From the NCBI RefSeq assembly GCF_001435955.1, contig NZ_AYYT01000004.1, positions 45,398 to 109,397 on the forward strand: a stretch of DNA of 64,000 nt, given 5' to 3'. The stretch comes from Ligilactobacillus salivarius DSM 20555 = ATCC 11741 (GTDB lineage: Bacteria; Bacillota; Bacilli; Lactobacillales; Lactobacillaceae). The position numbers and the translations under genes were made by a program. Positions 55,683 to 64,000 of this stretch are shown here, piece by piece. The number at the start of each line of letters is the position of its first letter. The stretch's first letter is position 1. The notes beneath the pieces are model-generated. The model searched no databases and was not told the DNA's origin. It saw nothing but the letters and a program-made list of their open reading frames with translations.

Positions 55683-55731
55683 CTCACCCCATTTCTCTAT
55701 TCTAGTCTAGTATAGCATTTACTCACCAATT

Positions 55732-56553
55732 CTACTTAAGAAGTGCTTGCATCCAACTATGGAATAAATCTACCCATTGTGCAGCTTGTGGTTCAATATC
55801 TTCAGGACGACCTACACGAGCTGTTTCTTCGTTAGCTAATGCCAAACCATGAGGGCCATGTGGGAAGATATGATATTCTGTTGATACTCCAGCTTTTCTC
55901 AATGCTGAGGCAAATAATAAACTATTTTCCATAGGAACAGCCTTATCTTCAAATGTATGCCACATAAATACTGGTGGTACATCCTCAGTAACTAACTTTT
56001 CAAGTGATTGGTTAGCTAAAGCTTTTTCATCTTCAATTCCATCTTTACCTAAAATTTGTTCAAAGGAACCTTGATGCCAAAAATCTTTATTAGTTGTGAT
56101 GACAGGATAAGATAATACTAAACCATTTGGCTTAATTTCTTCTGGCTTATATCCCATTTGTTTTAATTCATCGCTATTCCATTTAACACCTAAACTAGCA
56201 GCTAAGTGACCACCAGCTGACATTCCCATAATAATAATCTTATCTTCACGAACATTCCACTCATCAGCATTATCTCTAACTAATTTTACACTTTGGGCTA
56301 ATTGTTCCAAGGCTACAGGATATCTAACTTGGCAAGTATAGTTTAATACAAATGCATTATATCCCATAGTTATTAATTTCAAAGCAACTGGATCAGCTTC
56401 TCGATCTGAAACAAAATGGTAACCCCCACCAGGACAAATGATAATTGTAGCATGCTTATCTTGTACTCCCCAGTCGTTTTTCTTTTCAATTGTATATCCC
56501 ATTAATTCAGCTGTATGACCTGCAACTGTGATCTTTTCTGTTATTTTTTGCAT
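55732..56553 (-). CDS. alpha/beta hydrolase, acetyl esterase/xylanase type
   Basis: A 273-residue esterase of the BD-FAE/acetyl-xylan-esterase group. HGGG-like oxyanion motif is CPGGGYHFVSDRE, the nucleophile elbow is GMSAGGHLAASLG and the His lies in FPHGPHGLAL. Cytosolic, no signal peptide. ATG 56553 follows AAGGAGG; the frame extends to 56583 but without a better site. Confidence 0.88.
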   Translation of the reverse strand: MQKITEKITVAGHTAELMGYTIEKKNDWGVQDKHATIIICPGGGYHFVSDREADPVALKLITMGYNAFVLNYTCQVRYPVALEQLAQSVKLVRDNADEWNVREDKIIIMGMSAGGHLAASLGVKWNSDELKQMGYKPEEIKPNGLVLSYPVITTNKDFWHQGSFEQILGKDGIEDEKALANQSLEKLVTEDVPPVFMWHTFEDKAVPMENSLLFASALRKAGVSTEYHIFPHGPHGLALANEETARVGRPEDIEPQAAQWVDLFHSWMQALLK

Positions 56554-56625
56554 AATAAAATCCTCCTTAAAACAAAAAGCCACCTTAGTGATAATATGCC
56601 TAAGATAGCTAATAAACCTTATATT

Positions 56626-56970
56626 CTAAACTGTCAAAAATGTGGCTAAAATTGCTACTGCTACCAATCCAAAAAGAACTGAAAGTCCCATGGAACGTGA
56701 GCGATAAGCCACAACAATAACGATTATTGCTGCTAGTAACTTAGCCATATATTCTAAACCTACAAATGTATAGGTCTTTGTATTAACAAAAAGGTCTCTG
56801 ACTACGAGTGCCGTAAACAAAGATACTGGCACGTATTTCATCCATTCATTAAACCATTCTGGAATCTTACGAGTTGAGAAGAATTTCAATGGTAAAAATC
56901 GAGGAATGAAAGCCGCAATCATCGAACAGATAATAAGTATAAAATGGTCCATTGACGAATATTGCATCAT
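56626..56970 (-). CDS. azlD: branched-chain amino acid exporter subunit AzlD
   Basis: A 114-residue, four-helix protein, the small partner of AzlC. Contains AAFIPRFLPLKFFSTRKIPE and YVPVSLFTALVVRDLF. Its start overlaps the azlC stop (ATGA). AzlCD exports branched-chain amino acids and analogues in B. subtilis. Confidence 0.92.
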   Translation of the reverse strand: MMQYSSMDHFILIICSMIAAFIPRFLPLKFFSTRKIPEWFNEWMKYVPVSLFTALVVRDLFVNTKTYTFVGLEYMAKLLAAIIVIVVAYRSRSMGLSVLFGLVAVAILATFLTV

Positions 56971-57746
56971 TTTTCTCCTGACTTACTAATAACTTTCCGA
57001 CTTGCCTTTGGCTTGATCTTCTTCAACCAGAAATTGCCCTTGGCTTCACCTTTTTTAACGATATTATGTTCAATCATAAAACCGATAAAGGAAGCTAACA
57101 ATGTAGCTACTATTAGTCCCATTGTACTCTTCAAAGTAACTAACGCAACAATTGCAATTACCCCTGAAATAAAACTAACTAAAATTGTTAGTTTGTTGCG
57201 AATTTGCATAACAATCATATAAATAAACATTGCAGTTAAAGCAAAGTCGACAATATCTAGATAATTCTCCATTGGTAATAAATTACCAACTAAACTCCCA
57301 ATAAAATTAGCTACAGACCAAAATAGTAAGGACCAGTGTTCTACAGCTAAGGCATCTTTAGGCGTCCAGCTCTTATCAGTTGCGAATTTTAAGTAGTTTA
57401 CAGCATAATTTTCATCATTCAGTGAAACGGCAAAGAAATATAAAAACTTCTTGCTTGTTCCTTTAATATATTGTGACAAACTTGAACCCAACAACGCATA
57501 ACGTAACTCTAGGAAAAATAGCATAATAACTATCGTTTGCATTGGGGTATTCGTAGTTAACATAGAAGCTATCAAGAACTGAGCTCCACCTGAGAATACT
57601 AATACGGATACCAATAAAGTTAATAGCGGGTTAAAACCGGCAGCATGTAATAAAATTCCGCACGCTAAACCGATTGGCACATAACTTAGGCATAATGGTA
57701 GAGACACCTTGAATACTTCTACCCAACGTGCTTCTGTTTTTTCCAC
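56967..57746 (-). CDS. azlC: branched-chain amino acid exporter subunit AzlC
   Basis: A 259-residue membrane protein with the AzlC signature SLPLCLSYVPIGLACGIL, FSGGAQFLIASMLTT and FFLELRYALLGSSLSQYIKG. About eight helices. It is translated just before azlD, forming a two-subunit exporter. Confidence 0.94.
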   Translation of the reverse strand: MEKTEARWVEVFKVSLPLCLSYVPIGLACGILLHAAGFNPLLTLLVSVLVFSGGAQFLIASMLTTNTPMQTIVIMLFFLELRYALLGSSLSQYIKGTSKKFLYFFAVSLNDENYAVNYLKFATDKSWTPKDALAVEHWSLLFWSVANFIGSLVGNLLPMENYLDIVDFALTAMFIYMIVMQIRNKLTILVSFISGVIAIVALVTLKSTMGLIVATLLASFIGFMIEHNIVKKGEAKGNFWLKKIKPKASRKVISKSGEK

Positions 57747-57835
57747 GAATAAGCCTCCATTTTAAGAATAAAGTCCTCACAATCCAATTATAACACATGA
57801 TTATTTAAACTTTAAAATAAAAATTAATATCAGAT

Positions 57836-58075
57836 TTATTTGATTATCTGCATTTTACTATAGCTAATAATAATTTTTCCCTTAGCGTCTTGATAAGTAA
57901 TTGATTTATTATACTCATCGTCAAAAATTATCATCGCTGAATTATGTAATTGTTTATCGACTACTCCTGTAAAAGTATGACGATGAAACTTAAATTCAAC
58001 ATGTGTACCTTTAACGAATTTTTTACCAATTTCACTAACTTCTATATTTTTGTCTTCGTTAGTAGCTTTTGCCAT
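57836..58075 (-). CDS. DUF2187-like KOW-type protein
   Basis: A 79-residue cytosolic protein. The core GTHVEFKFHRHTFTGVVDKQ with SAMIIFDDEY is a KOW/SH3-like pattern seen in DUF2187 proteins. The N-terminal 20 residues are charged. ATG 58075 follows GGAAGTG; the frame extends to GTG 58084. Function unknown; it is divergent from exoA. Confidence 0.65.
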   Translation of the reverse strand: MAKATNEDKNIEVSEIGKKFVKGTHVEFKFHRHTFTGVVDKQLHNSAMIIFDDEYNKSITYQDAKGKIIISYSKMQIIK

Positions 58076-58168
58076 TTTAATCACTTCCTATTTTCATTAT
58101 ACCCCTTTTTTAGAATTTGAAAAATGTGGTAACATTGAGTCAAATATATTAATTAAGGATGTGAAGTC

Positions 58169-58996
58169 ATGAAACTTATTTCATGGAATATCGATTCTTT
58201 GAATGCTGCTTTAACTAGTGATTCTGCTCGTGCCAAACAATCACGTGAAGTCTTAGCAACTATTATTGATGAAAATCCAGATATAATAGCAATTCAAGAA
58301 ACAAAATTATCAGCTACAGGTCCAACTAAAAAGCATCAAACTATTTTAGCTGAACAATTTCCAGATTATGAAATTACTTGGAGAAGTTCACAAGAACCAG
58401 CTCGTAAAGGTTATGCCGGTACTATGTTTCTTTATAAAAACAATTTAAATCCTACTGTCAGTTATCCTGAAATTGATGCACCTGAACCAATGGATTCTGA
58501 AGGTAGAATCATCACACTTGAATTTGATAATTTTTACGTTACTCAAGTATATACTCCTAATGCTGGCGATGGTTTGAGACGTTTAGCTGAACGTCAGGTT
58601 TGGGATGAAAAGTACGCTGACTACCTAGTTTCATTGGATCAAAATAAACCTCTTCTTTCTAGCGGTGATTTCAATGTTGCTCATAAGGAAATCGACTTAG
58701 CTCATCCTGGTAATAATCATCATTCTGCTGGTTTTACTGATGAAGAAAGAGCAGGCTTTACTAACTTGCTTAATAAGGGCTTTACAGATACCTTCCGCTA
58801 TGTTCATGGCGATGTTAAGGATGTTTACTCTTGGTGGGCTCAAAGAAGTCGTACAAGCAAGATTAACAACTCTGGCTGGAGAATTGATTATTGGCTAGCA
58901 AGTAATCGTATTGCTGATAAAATTGTTCGTTCTGAAATGTTAGATTCTGGCGAACGTCGTGATCATACTCCAATTGTATTAGAAATTAATATCTAG
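58169..58996 (+). CDS. exoA: exodeoxyribonuclease III / AP endonuclease
   Basis: A 275-residue base-excision repair enzyme that cuts at abasic sites and removes 3' blocks. Motifs are ISWNIDSLNAAL, IAIQETKLSATG (catalytic Glu), YTPNAGDGLRR, SGDFNVAHKEIDLAHP (Asp-x-Asn) and RIDYWLAS with the closing SGERRDHTPIV (Asp-His). AAGGATG precedes the start. Confidence 0.96.
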   Translation: MKLISWNIDSLNAALTSDSARAKQSREVLATIIDENPDIIAIQETKLSATGPTKKHQTILAEQFPDYEITWRSSQEPARKGYAGTMFLYKNNLNPTVSYPEIDAPEPMDSEGRIITLEFDNFYVTQVYTPNAGDGLRRLAERQVWDEKYADYLVSLDQNKPLLSSGDFNVAHKEIDLAHPGNNHHSAGFTDEERAGFTNLLNKGFTDTFRYVHGDVKDVYSWWAQRSRTSKINNSGWRIDYWLASNRIADKIVRSEMLDSGERRDHTPIVLEINI

Positions 58997-58999
58997 ACG

Positions 59000-59039
59000 A
59001 AAAAAGAGAGATTTTCGAATTTTGAAAATCTCTCTTTTC
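59000..59039. terminator. bidirectional terminator between exoA and the YhgE gene
   Basis: AAAAGAGAGATTTTC / GAAAATCTCTCTTTT arms, nearly perfect, between convergent genes. Confidence 0.92.
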
Positions 59040-59043
59040 TATT

Positions 59044-61806
59044 CTAATCTTCAATACTTGTTGGTTCTTCTGAATAACTTACCTTTCCACTTGTACGTAA
59101 GTAACTCATAGAAATCCATAATAGCAATAAGCTTGCTACGATAAAGATTAATTGAACTGTTAATGAAATTGTCATTTGGCTGCTTCCTAAACCACTGGAT
59201 AATGATTCACGGAATCCGTAAACAGAGTAAGTCATTGGTAAGTATGGGTTGATTGCTTGGAAGAAACCATTCATACCCTTAGTAATTTGAATTGGGAAGG
59301 AACCACCACAGGCACCTAATTGAATTACTAAGAAAATCATACCAATGAATCGCCCAGGGTTACTGAACAACATCGCTAATACCATAATTATGAACATTGC
59401 CGCCAGTGAGAAGGAAATAGCGTTCATGAATGTAGCAAATGGATGGTCTGGATGTAATCCAGCTAACATCATCAATCCTACTTCAACAATAGCATTTCCT
59501 ACCGCTACAACAGCACCGATACTTACTTTACTGAAGAACCATTCTGTTGCAGAGCCATCAGGAGTTGATAGTCGACGAATTGGGTAAACTAAGTTAAATA
59601 CCAATGCACCAACATATAAAGCAACTGATAACATGTATGGAGCTAATGCATAACCATAGTTAGGAACATATGAGTAGTTCTTATGTTTCAATGTTGTAGG
59701 TGCAGCGAACATATTAGCATTTACACTATTCAAGTTTTGACTATTAACTTCCTTAGCACCAGCACTTAAGCTCTTAGCTAAAGTTCCGTTACCTTCACTA
59801 ATTTTGTTTGCACCATCAATTAATTGACCGGAGTTAGCAGCTAATTGTTGAGTACCACTTGCTAATTGGTTTACACCATTTGTCAATGTTGGTACTTGGG
59901 CGTTAAGTTGTCCGAGACCACCAGCTAATTGGTTACCACCGTTTGCTAATTGACTTACACCACTTGTTAATGCTGGAATTTGTGCATTCATTTGGCCTAA
60001 ACCACTAGCTAATTGATTGCCACCATTTGCTAGTTGATTTACACCACTTGTTAATGCTGGAATCTGTGCATTCATTTGACCTATTCCACCAGCTAATTGT
60101 GCGGAACCAGAAGTCAATTCTCCATTTTTATCAGCTAATTTGCTTACACCATTTGCCGCACTTGCTACACCATTAGTGTATGCTTCTACACCATCATTTA
60201 GCTTAGAAGAGTAGTATGCTAAATCTTTAGTTGCTTTTTGTAAATCTACTACTTTTCCTGATAATGATTGTAAGTTTTTTAAATTATTAGGATCGATACT
60301 GATTCCATTCAATACACTAGCTGCATTAGTCAATTTATCAGACATTGATGATAAACTGGATAGTTGACCTTGAAGTCCTGATAGCTTAGTATTTACACCA
60401 TCCATCTGAGCCTTAATTTGACCTGCTGTTGTACCTGCATCTGAAATTGCATTACCAGCTGCTTGGTTTTGTTGTAAAGCTGCTTGTAATTTTTGCTTAT
60501 CAGCGTCTGTTAAGTTGCTAGAACCTAAAACAGCTTGAATATTTGCAGATGAACCTTGAACACTACTTCCAGCAGTCTTCAAGTCACTACCTAATTTATT
60601 AGATAATTCTGTAGATGAACTTTGAACAGCAGTTAATTCATCCTTCATTCCACTCACACTGCTTTGTAGAGTAGCTATAGCTTGCATTGCTGGTTGTAAT
60701 TGTTGTTTTACTACTTGCAATTGTTGTAACCCATTAATTAATTGGGTAGTATCTCCACTGTTAAATTGACTAACATCAATTTTAGCCACTTCATCGGCTA
60801 ATGCTTTATTACCATTAGCAATTTGTTGAGTTCCCAGTTTCAAGTCGTTTGAACCAGCATTTAACTTTGTTAGACCTTTCTGTAAATCAGTTACTTTACC
60901 TGTATAAGTATTAATCCCTTCATTTAAAGAATTACTACCATCAAATAACTTTTTTACACCCACTGGTAATACAGCTGTCTTACCTTGTAATGTATTCAAT
61001 CCAGATGATAAAGTCTTAGAACCTGTTGCTAATTGATTTACACCTGAAGCAAGTGTCCCTGTTTTACTTTGCAATTGGTTTAATCCATCTGCCAACACAC
61101 TAGCACCAGTTGTTAACTTCAACACACCGGCACTCAATGGAGCAACACCGTTCTTAAGTTGGATAACACCATCGTTAACTTGGTCAACACCTGCTGTATA
61201 AACTTTCAAGCCATCAGACAATGTATATGCACCATCTGAAAGTTGTGTAGCACCTTTAGCAGCTTTATTGAAACCTTTACCAACTTTCTTCACTGTGTCA
61301 AACATTGTTGTGGCATAAGCTTCGGAAACAGAATCACGAACAGAAGAATTTACTTGCTTAGCTCCTTCTTCGCCGATAACTTTACCAATGTAGTTCAACG
61401 CATCATTAGTGTTATATGTTAGTTGCATCTTCTTAGGATGCTTGTCTAACACAGTCGTAGCATTTTTAGAGAAGTTCTTAGGAATTGTAATTACCATATA
61501 GTACTTCTTATGGCTCAATCCATATTTAGCTTCTTTTGCGTTAACAAAATGCCAACCTAAATCTTTATTCTCTCTTAATTCTTTCTCTAAGTCTTCACCG
61601 ACTTTAAATGTCTTTCCTTGATACTTAACTGGCTTATCGTTATTTACCACTGCGACAGGTAAATACTTAGTATTGCCATAAGGATCCCATACTGATTTTA
61701 AGAAGAATAAACTATATAGGAAGGGAATAATCATAATAGCAATAATTGTTGCCGTTAAAATCTTATGTTTACGAATGTTATTAAATTCTTCAGCTACCAT
61801 TTTCAA
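59044..61806 (-). CDS. YhgE/Pip-domain membrane protein (putative ABC-2-like / phage infection protein)
   Basis: A 920-residue protein of the YhgE/Pip family, whose Lactococcus member Pip is a phage receptor; others are linked to type VII secretion or lipid export. One N-terminal helix (ILTATIIAIMIIPFLYSLFF) leads to a conserved external region (WDPYGNTKYLPVAVVNNDKP), a very long coiled-coil/heptad-like extracellular domain with many GxxQLxxG units, and about five C-terminal helices (from YALAPYMLSVALYVGALVFN). TTG 61806 lies 8 bases after GAGGGGG; ATG 61800 is the alternative. A nearly exact 28-residue tandem repeat occurs in the external domain. Confidence 0.92.
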   Translation of the reverse strand: MKMVAEEFNNIRKHKILTATIIAIMIIPFLYSLFFLKSVWDPYGNTKYLPVAVVNNDKPVKYQGKTFKVGEDLEKELRENKDLGWHFVNAKEAKYGLSHKKYYMVITIPKNFSKNATTVLDKHPKKMQLTYNTNDALNYIGKVIGEEGAKQVNSSVRDSVSEAYATTMFDTVKKVGKGFNKAAKGATQLSDGAYTLSDGLKVYTAGVDQVNDGVIQLKNGVAPLSAGVLKLTTGASVLADGLNQLQSKTGTLASGVNQLATGSKTLSSGLNTLQGKTAVLPVGVKKLFDGSNSLNEGINTYTGKVTDLQKGLTKLNAGSNDLKLGTQQIANGNKALADEVAKIDVSQFNSGDTTQLINGLQQLQVVKQQLQPAMQAIATLQSSVSGMKDELTAVQSSSTELSNKLGSDLKTAGSSVQGSSANIQAVLGSSNLTDADKQKLQAALQQNQAAGNAISDAGTTAGQIKAQMDGVNTKLSGLQGQLSSLSSMSDKLTNAASVLNGISIDPNNLKNLQSLSGKVVDLQKATKDLAYYSSKLNDGVEAYTNGVASAANGVSKLADKNGELTSGSAQLAGGIGQMNAQIPALTSGVNQLANGGNQLASGLGQMNAQIPALTSGVSQLANGGNQLAGGLGQLNAQVPTLTNGVNQLASGTQQLAANSGQLIDGANKISEGNGTLAKSLSAGAKEVNSQNLNSVNANMFAAPTTLKHKNYSYVPNYGYALAPYMLSVALYVGALVFNLVYPIRRLSTPDGSATEWFFSKVSIGAVVAVGNAIVEVGLMMLAGLHPDHPFATFMNAISFSLAAMFIIMVLAMLFSNPGRFIGMIFLVIQLGACGGSFPIQITKGMNGFFQAINPYLPMTYSVYGFRESLSSGLGSSQMTISLTVQLIFIVASLLLLWISMSYLRTSGKVSYSEEPTSIED
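59827..60078 (-). repeat. 84-bp tandem repeat, three copies, inside the YhgE gene
   Basis: Copies at 60078-59995, 59994-59911 and 59910-59827 each encode 28 residues beginning Q(M/L)NAQ(I/V)P(A/T)LT(S/N)GV. The first two differ at only a few codons; the third is more diverged. The in-frame unit can expand or contract without breaking the gene. Confidence 0.9.
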
Positions 61807-61850
61807 AGTAGCATACCCCCTCTTTCTCAATTTATATTCTAACGTTATAT

Positions 61851-61880
61851 AATATACACTTTATGTTACCACTTATACAA
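61851..61880 (-). promoter_or_regulatory. predicted promoter of the YhgE gene
   Basis: On the minus strand TTGTAT (61875-61880), 18 bases, TATATT (61851-61856). The leader to 61806 is about 38 bases. Confidence 0.6.
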
Positions 61881-61975
61881 CAAACAGATAACGCCATTTG
61901 TCGCATTCTAAGCATTATTAATTCGCAATAATAGAGAAAGATTGCTATTTTAATAGACATTTGTAGATGTTATGA

Positions 61976-62917
61976 TTATTCTCCATAAACAGTTGTTTCA
62001 TTTGCTAATTCATTTACTTTATTTACAAGATGATGACTATTGATATAATCTACAATTTCATCTTGAGTAGTTTCACTTATTCTACTAAAACCAGGTGTAT
62101 TTTTAACTTGAGAATAGAAATAAACTTCTCTATTTCTTCCTAATTTGTATCCACAAGAACTATCGATTTGTCCTGGTGCCAATTCATAAAGGATTGGTGT
62201 TTCGTCAGCTTCAGTTTCATCACTATCTAGTTTAACTAAACTAACATATAACTGCGAATTCTTTAAAGCAAGATCATAATTACCTTTAAACAAAGGAGCG
62301 TTTGCTTTTAAAGCTCCATATACCAAGATCGAAGCTGCATTTTGCTTATTAGTCAAAGATGTTACTGATAATTTTTCCGAGTTATCTGACATCTCTTTTT
62401 CTGAACTAGAAGAAGTTTCAGAATGATTTTTTGCTCTTGAACTCTTTTCACTACTAGATTTATCTTTTTGCAAAACAGCTGAATTGCTATCCCTTGAATT
62501 TTCAGTTTGTCTATTAGCTTTGAAATATCTCAAACTAAATACCCCAATAACAACTACAATGATTATCGCTACTGCAACGATAATATTTCTTAGATTATTA
62601 GATTCAGAAATTCCTTGAGATCTTCTTATATTTTTAGAATTTATTTCTGGGTCATCTTTTTGGTTTCTATTTGTACTATCTGAATTTTCTTCCGGTAAAT
62701 CTCCATATGTATTGTCCCTATTATTAGATACGGTATCATTTGATTGCACTTCTAATAATTTACTTCCACAATTCTCGCAAAAAGAAGACTCTACTGAGTT
62801 TGAAAAACCACAATTTGGACATACTATCTTTTTATCTTCTGATAATTTATTCCCACAATTCTCACAAAAAAGCGCATCCTTAGAATTTTCTGTCCCACAT
62901 TTACTACACTTCTTCAT
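61976..62917 (-). CDS. double zinc-ribbon membrane protein with Ser-rich linker
   Basis: A 313-residue protein. Two zinc ribbons at the cytosolic N-terminus use Cys 4, 7, 18, 21 and Cys 33, 36, 47, 50. A charged/Asn-rich linker is followed by one helix at about 111-130 (IIVAVAIIIVVVIGVFSLRY), a Ser/Glu/Lys-rich external linker and a C-terminal domain of about 110 residues (AASILVYGALKANAPLFKGN; TQDEIVDYINSHHLVNKVNE). The family is common in lactobacilli, function unknown. The following two genes share the helix plus Ser-rich linker layout. Confidence 0.8.
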   Translation of the reverse strand: MKKCSKCGTENSKDALFCENCGNKLSEDKKIVCPNCGFSNSVESSFCENCGSKLLEVQSNDTVSNNRDNTYGDLPEENSDSTNRNQKDDPEINSKNIRRSQGISESNNLRNIIVAVAIIIVVVIGVFSLRYFKANRQTENSRDSNSAVLQKDKSSSEKSSRAKNHSETSSSSEKEMSDNSEKLSVTSLTNKQNAASILVYGALKANAPLFKGNYDLALKNSQLYVSLVKLDSDETEADETPILYELAPGQIDSSCGYKLGRNREVYFYSQVKNTPGFSRISETTQDEIVDYINSHHLVNKVNELANETTVYGE

Positions 62918-62981
62918 CGTCTATTCCCCTTTTCTATCTTTTAATTATGATTTATTTTCTTAATTATACTACTATAAAATA

Positions 62982-63028
62982 AAATAGAGAAACTAAGGAA
63001 TATATTAATTATCCTTAATTTCTCTATT
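62982..63028 (-). terminator. terminator after the 200-residue exported protein
   Basis: AATAGAGAAA / TTTCTCTATT arms with inner AAGGA/TCCTT pairing. On the minus strand TTTTATTTTA follows, so the zinc-ribbon gene downstream may have its own promoter. Confidence 0.75.
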
Positions 63029-63036
63029 GTATCAAT

Positions 63037-63639
63037 TTATTCATATCTGCTCAATAAATAGTTATTTGCTTTTTCATTTTCAAATTCTGTTGGGTATCGA
63101 CTAACAACATATCCTTCTTCATCGCATAAATCATAATTACCATCAATATAGTAATTGCAATCCTGAAAACCATATTTAAAATAAATATGTACATATCCAT
63201 CGCTACTTTTAGCGGCTGGAATTAGCTTTGCACCATCTATAGAGTCCTTTAACTCTTCCCAATTTTGTTCATCTGCATTTTGATAACTATAACGTTCACT
63301 TAATGCCCACAACAAACATTGAGGAACTGTCATATTGGCTAAATCAACATCTTCTTGATTTCTTTTTTGGTTAAATGATTCTATAATAGGTTCCGAATCT
63401 CTTCTCGCAACAGTAGAACTTGACCTTTCAACTGAATTTGACGTAGAACTTGAAATACTTTCTTCATGTGATAAACTTGAACTACTTTTTTTAACAGATT
63501 CTTTTTTCTCTACTTTCACATTGCTACTGCTAGAACTTGACTTATGCTGCTGAATATAAGGCATTCCAAATACCCCAACGATTACACCAGCCAATATAAC
63601 AATAGCTATTATCGTTATGATTGATCCACTTTTTTTCAT
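63037..63639 (-). CDS. membrane-anchored exported protein with Ser-rich linker
   Basis: A 200-residue protein. A hydrophobic anchor at about residues 6-26 (IITIIAIVILAGVIVGVFGM) is followed by a Ser-rich, repetitive linker (33-80) and a C-terminal domain with VPQCLLWALSERYSYQ, VHIYFKYGFQDCNYYIDGNY and YVVSRYPTEFENEKANN. Three Cys residues are present. No family recognised. It starts 14 bases after the gene to its right and likely shares its transcript. Confidence 0.75.
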   Translation of the reverse strand: MKKSGSIITIIAIVILAGVIVGVFGMPYIQQHKSSSSSSNVKVEKKESVKKSSSSLSHEESISSSTSNSVERSSSTVARRDSEPIIESFNQKRNQEDVDLANMTVPQCLLWALSERYSYQNADEQNWEELKDSIDGAKLIPAAKSSDGYVHIYFKYGFQDCNYYIDGNYDLCDEEGYVVSRYPTEFENEKANNYLLSRYE

Positions 63640-63653
63640 AAAAACATCACCTC

Positions 63654-64000
63654 TTACTCAGGCATAGTAGTACTGTAAGTCAAATATTGACCTTGGTTTA
63701 CTACTTCTACTTCATCACTACTACCTAGAGGCTTAAATTCAAAAACAAAAACTGGTCCTCCACCCAACTGAACGGAACCAAACTTTCCAGTTCTAACATA
63801 TTCTATCGGCTCCTGTCTTCCACTAATGATAATTGCTTCACCGTCAGAAGTGATAGTAAAAGAGGTTGGAAACATTTGGGGATACTCTGCACTATCCCTA
63901 TCTACCGCATAATAAGTTTTTCCGGCATAGTTTTGTAATGCTGGAAATTTTACATCGGATCTATAACTAGATGCACTACTTGTAGATTCACTAGAACTTT
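63654..64000 (-). CDS. C-terminal part of a Ser-rich exported protein (cut by window edge)
   Basis: The open frame runs from the right window edge to a TAA at 63654 and gives about 114 residues. It begins inside a Ser-rich stretch and continues YRSDVKFPALQNYAGKTYYA, then FPTSFTITSDGEAIIISGRQ and FVFEFKPLGSSDEVEVVNQG, a beta-rich domain. A shorter reading from the ATG at 63875 would miss conserved-looking sequence and has no ribosome-binding site, so this is a fragment. The Ser-rich segment suggests the same anchor-linker-domain layout as the next two genes. Confidence 0.7.
   Translation of the reverse strand, partial: SSSESTSSASSYRSDVKFPALQNYAGKTYYAVDRDSAEYPQMFPTSFTITSDGEAIIISGRQEPIEYVRTGKFGSVQLGGGPVFVFEFKPLGSSDEVEVVNQGQYLTYSTTMPE

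Noticed and set aside
59800..60120. Regular 84-base periodicity that could be an intergenic repeat element
   Set aside because: It lies entirely within the YhgE reading frame and encodes a 28-residue protein repeat.

Overview
The window is a low-GC, gene-dense Gram-positive chromosome segment. Gene content points to the Lactobacillaceae: a single-copy S10-spc ribosomal cluster, the zinc form of S14, CcpA-like and NagR/DasR-like operators, a preQ1-I riboswitch with QueT, paired CrcB proteins, LCP and YhgE/Pip proteins and a tyrosine phosphatase of the Y_phosphatase3 type. The genus cannot be fixed from sequence alone; the Companilactobacillus area is plausible. No tRNA, rRNA, insertion sequence, prophage or CRISPR array was seen. 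No gap between genes exceeds about 300 bases. Both ends are cut inside genes: adk on the left and an unknown Ser-rich exported protein on the right.

Layout. 1-11,100 (minus strand): rpsJ-rplC-rplD-rplW-rplB-rpsS-rplV-rpsC-rplP-rpmC-rpsQ-rplN-rplX-rplE-rpsN-rpsH-rplF-rplR-rpsE-rpmD-rplO-secY-adk, driven from a promoter at about 11,073-11,101 through a long leader that looks structured. 11,200-15,660: hflX, then an RpiR regulator divergent from an RpiA-like isomerase and a Gfo/Idh/MocA oxidoreductase, with a perfect 14-bp inverted repeat over their promoter, then a GNAT protein. 15,900-20,300: an APC permease and a four-gene polar amino acid ABC operon. 20,380-22,910: three poorly known membrane or surface proteins and a Fur-family regulator. 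23,100-33,000: APC permease, guaB, a PLD/helicase/DUF3427 protein, a phosphatase, a CNNM/CBS protein, an orphan and an RluA enzyme.

33,090-42,200: a YknXYZ-type efflux operon, the ROK kinase scrK divergent from a MATE-VOC operon with a structured leader, a DUF915 hydrolase, and divergent nagB/nagA under two DasR/NagR-type palindromes. 42,200-47,550: an M20 peptidase; a preQ1-I riboswitch operon (queT, a DUF2829/Tad2-like gene and an SDR); a previously easy-to-miss 33-residue gene; degV; a crcB pair; trxA. 47,600-58,100: HAD phosphatase, LCP protein, split ThrE exporter, cspA with a long cold-shock leader, an MntR-type regulator, a second RluA enzyme, membrane proteins, an esterase, azlCD and a DUF2187-like gene. 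58,150-64,000: exoA, a large YhgE/Pip protein with an internal 84-bp tandem repeat, and a run of membrane-anchored proteins with Ser-rich linkers.

The most interesting points are the preQ1-controlled operon that couples a queuosine-precursor transporter to a DUF2829 protein (family of the anti-Thoeris protein Tad2) and a dehydrogenase, the uncharacterised pseudoknotted leader ahead of the MATE gene, and the RpiR/RpiA-like/MocA sugar cassette. Other leads are a membrane protein that seems to start at an AUA codon and the stand-alone 33-residue gene. Several start codons were moved from the longest reading frame to the codon with a properly spaced Shine-Dalgarno sequence; the reasons are given per gene.
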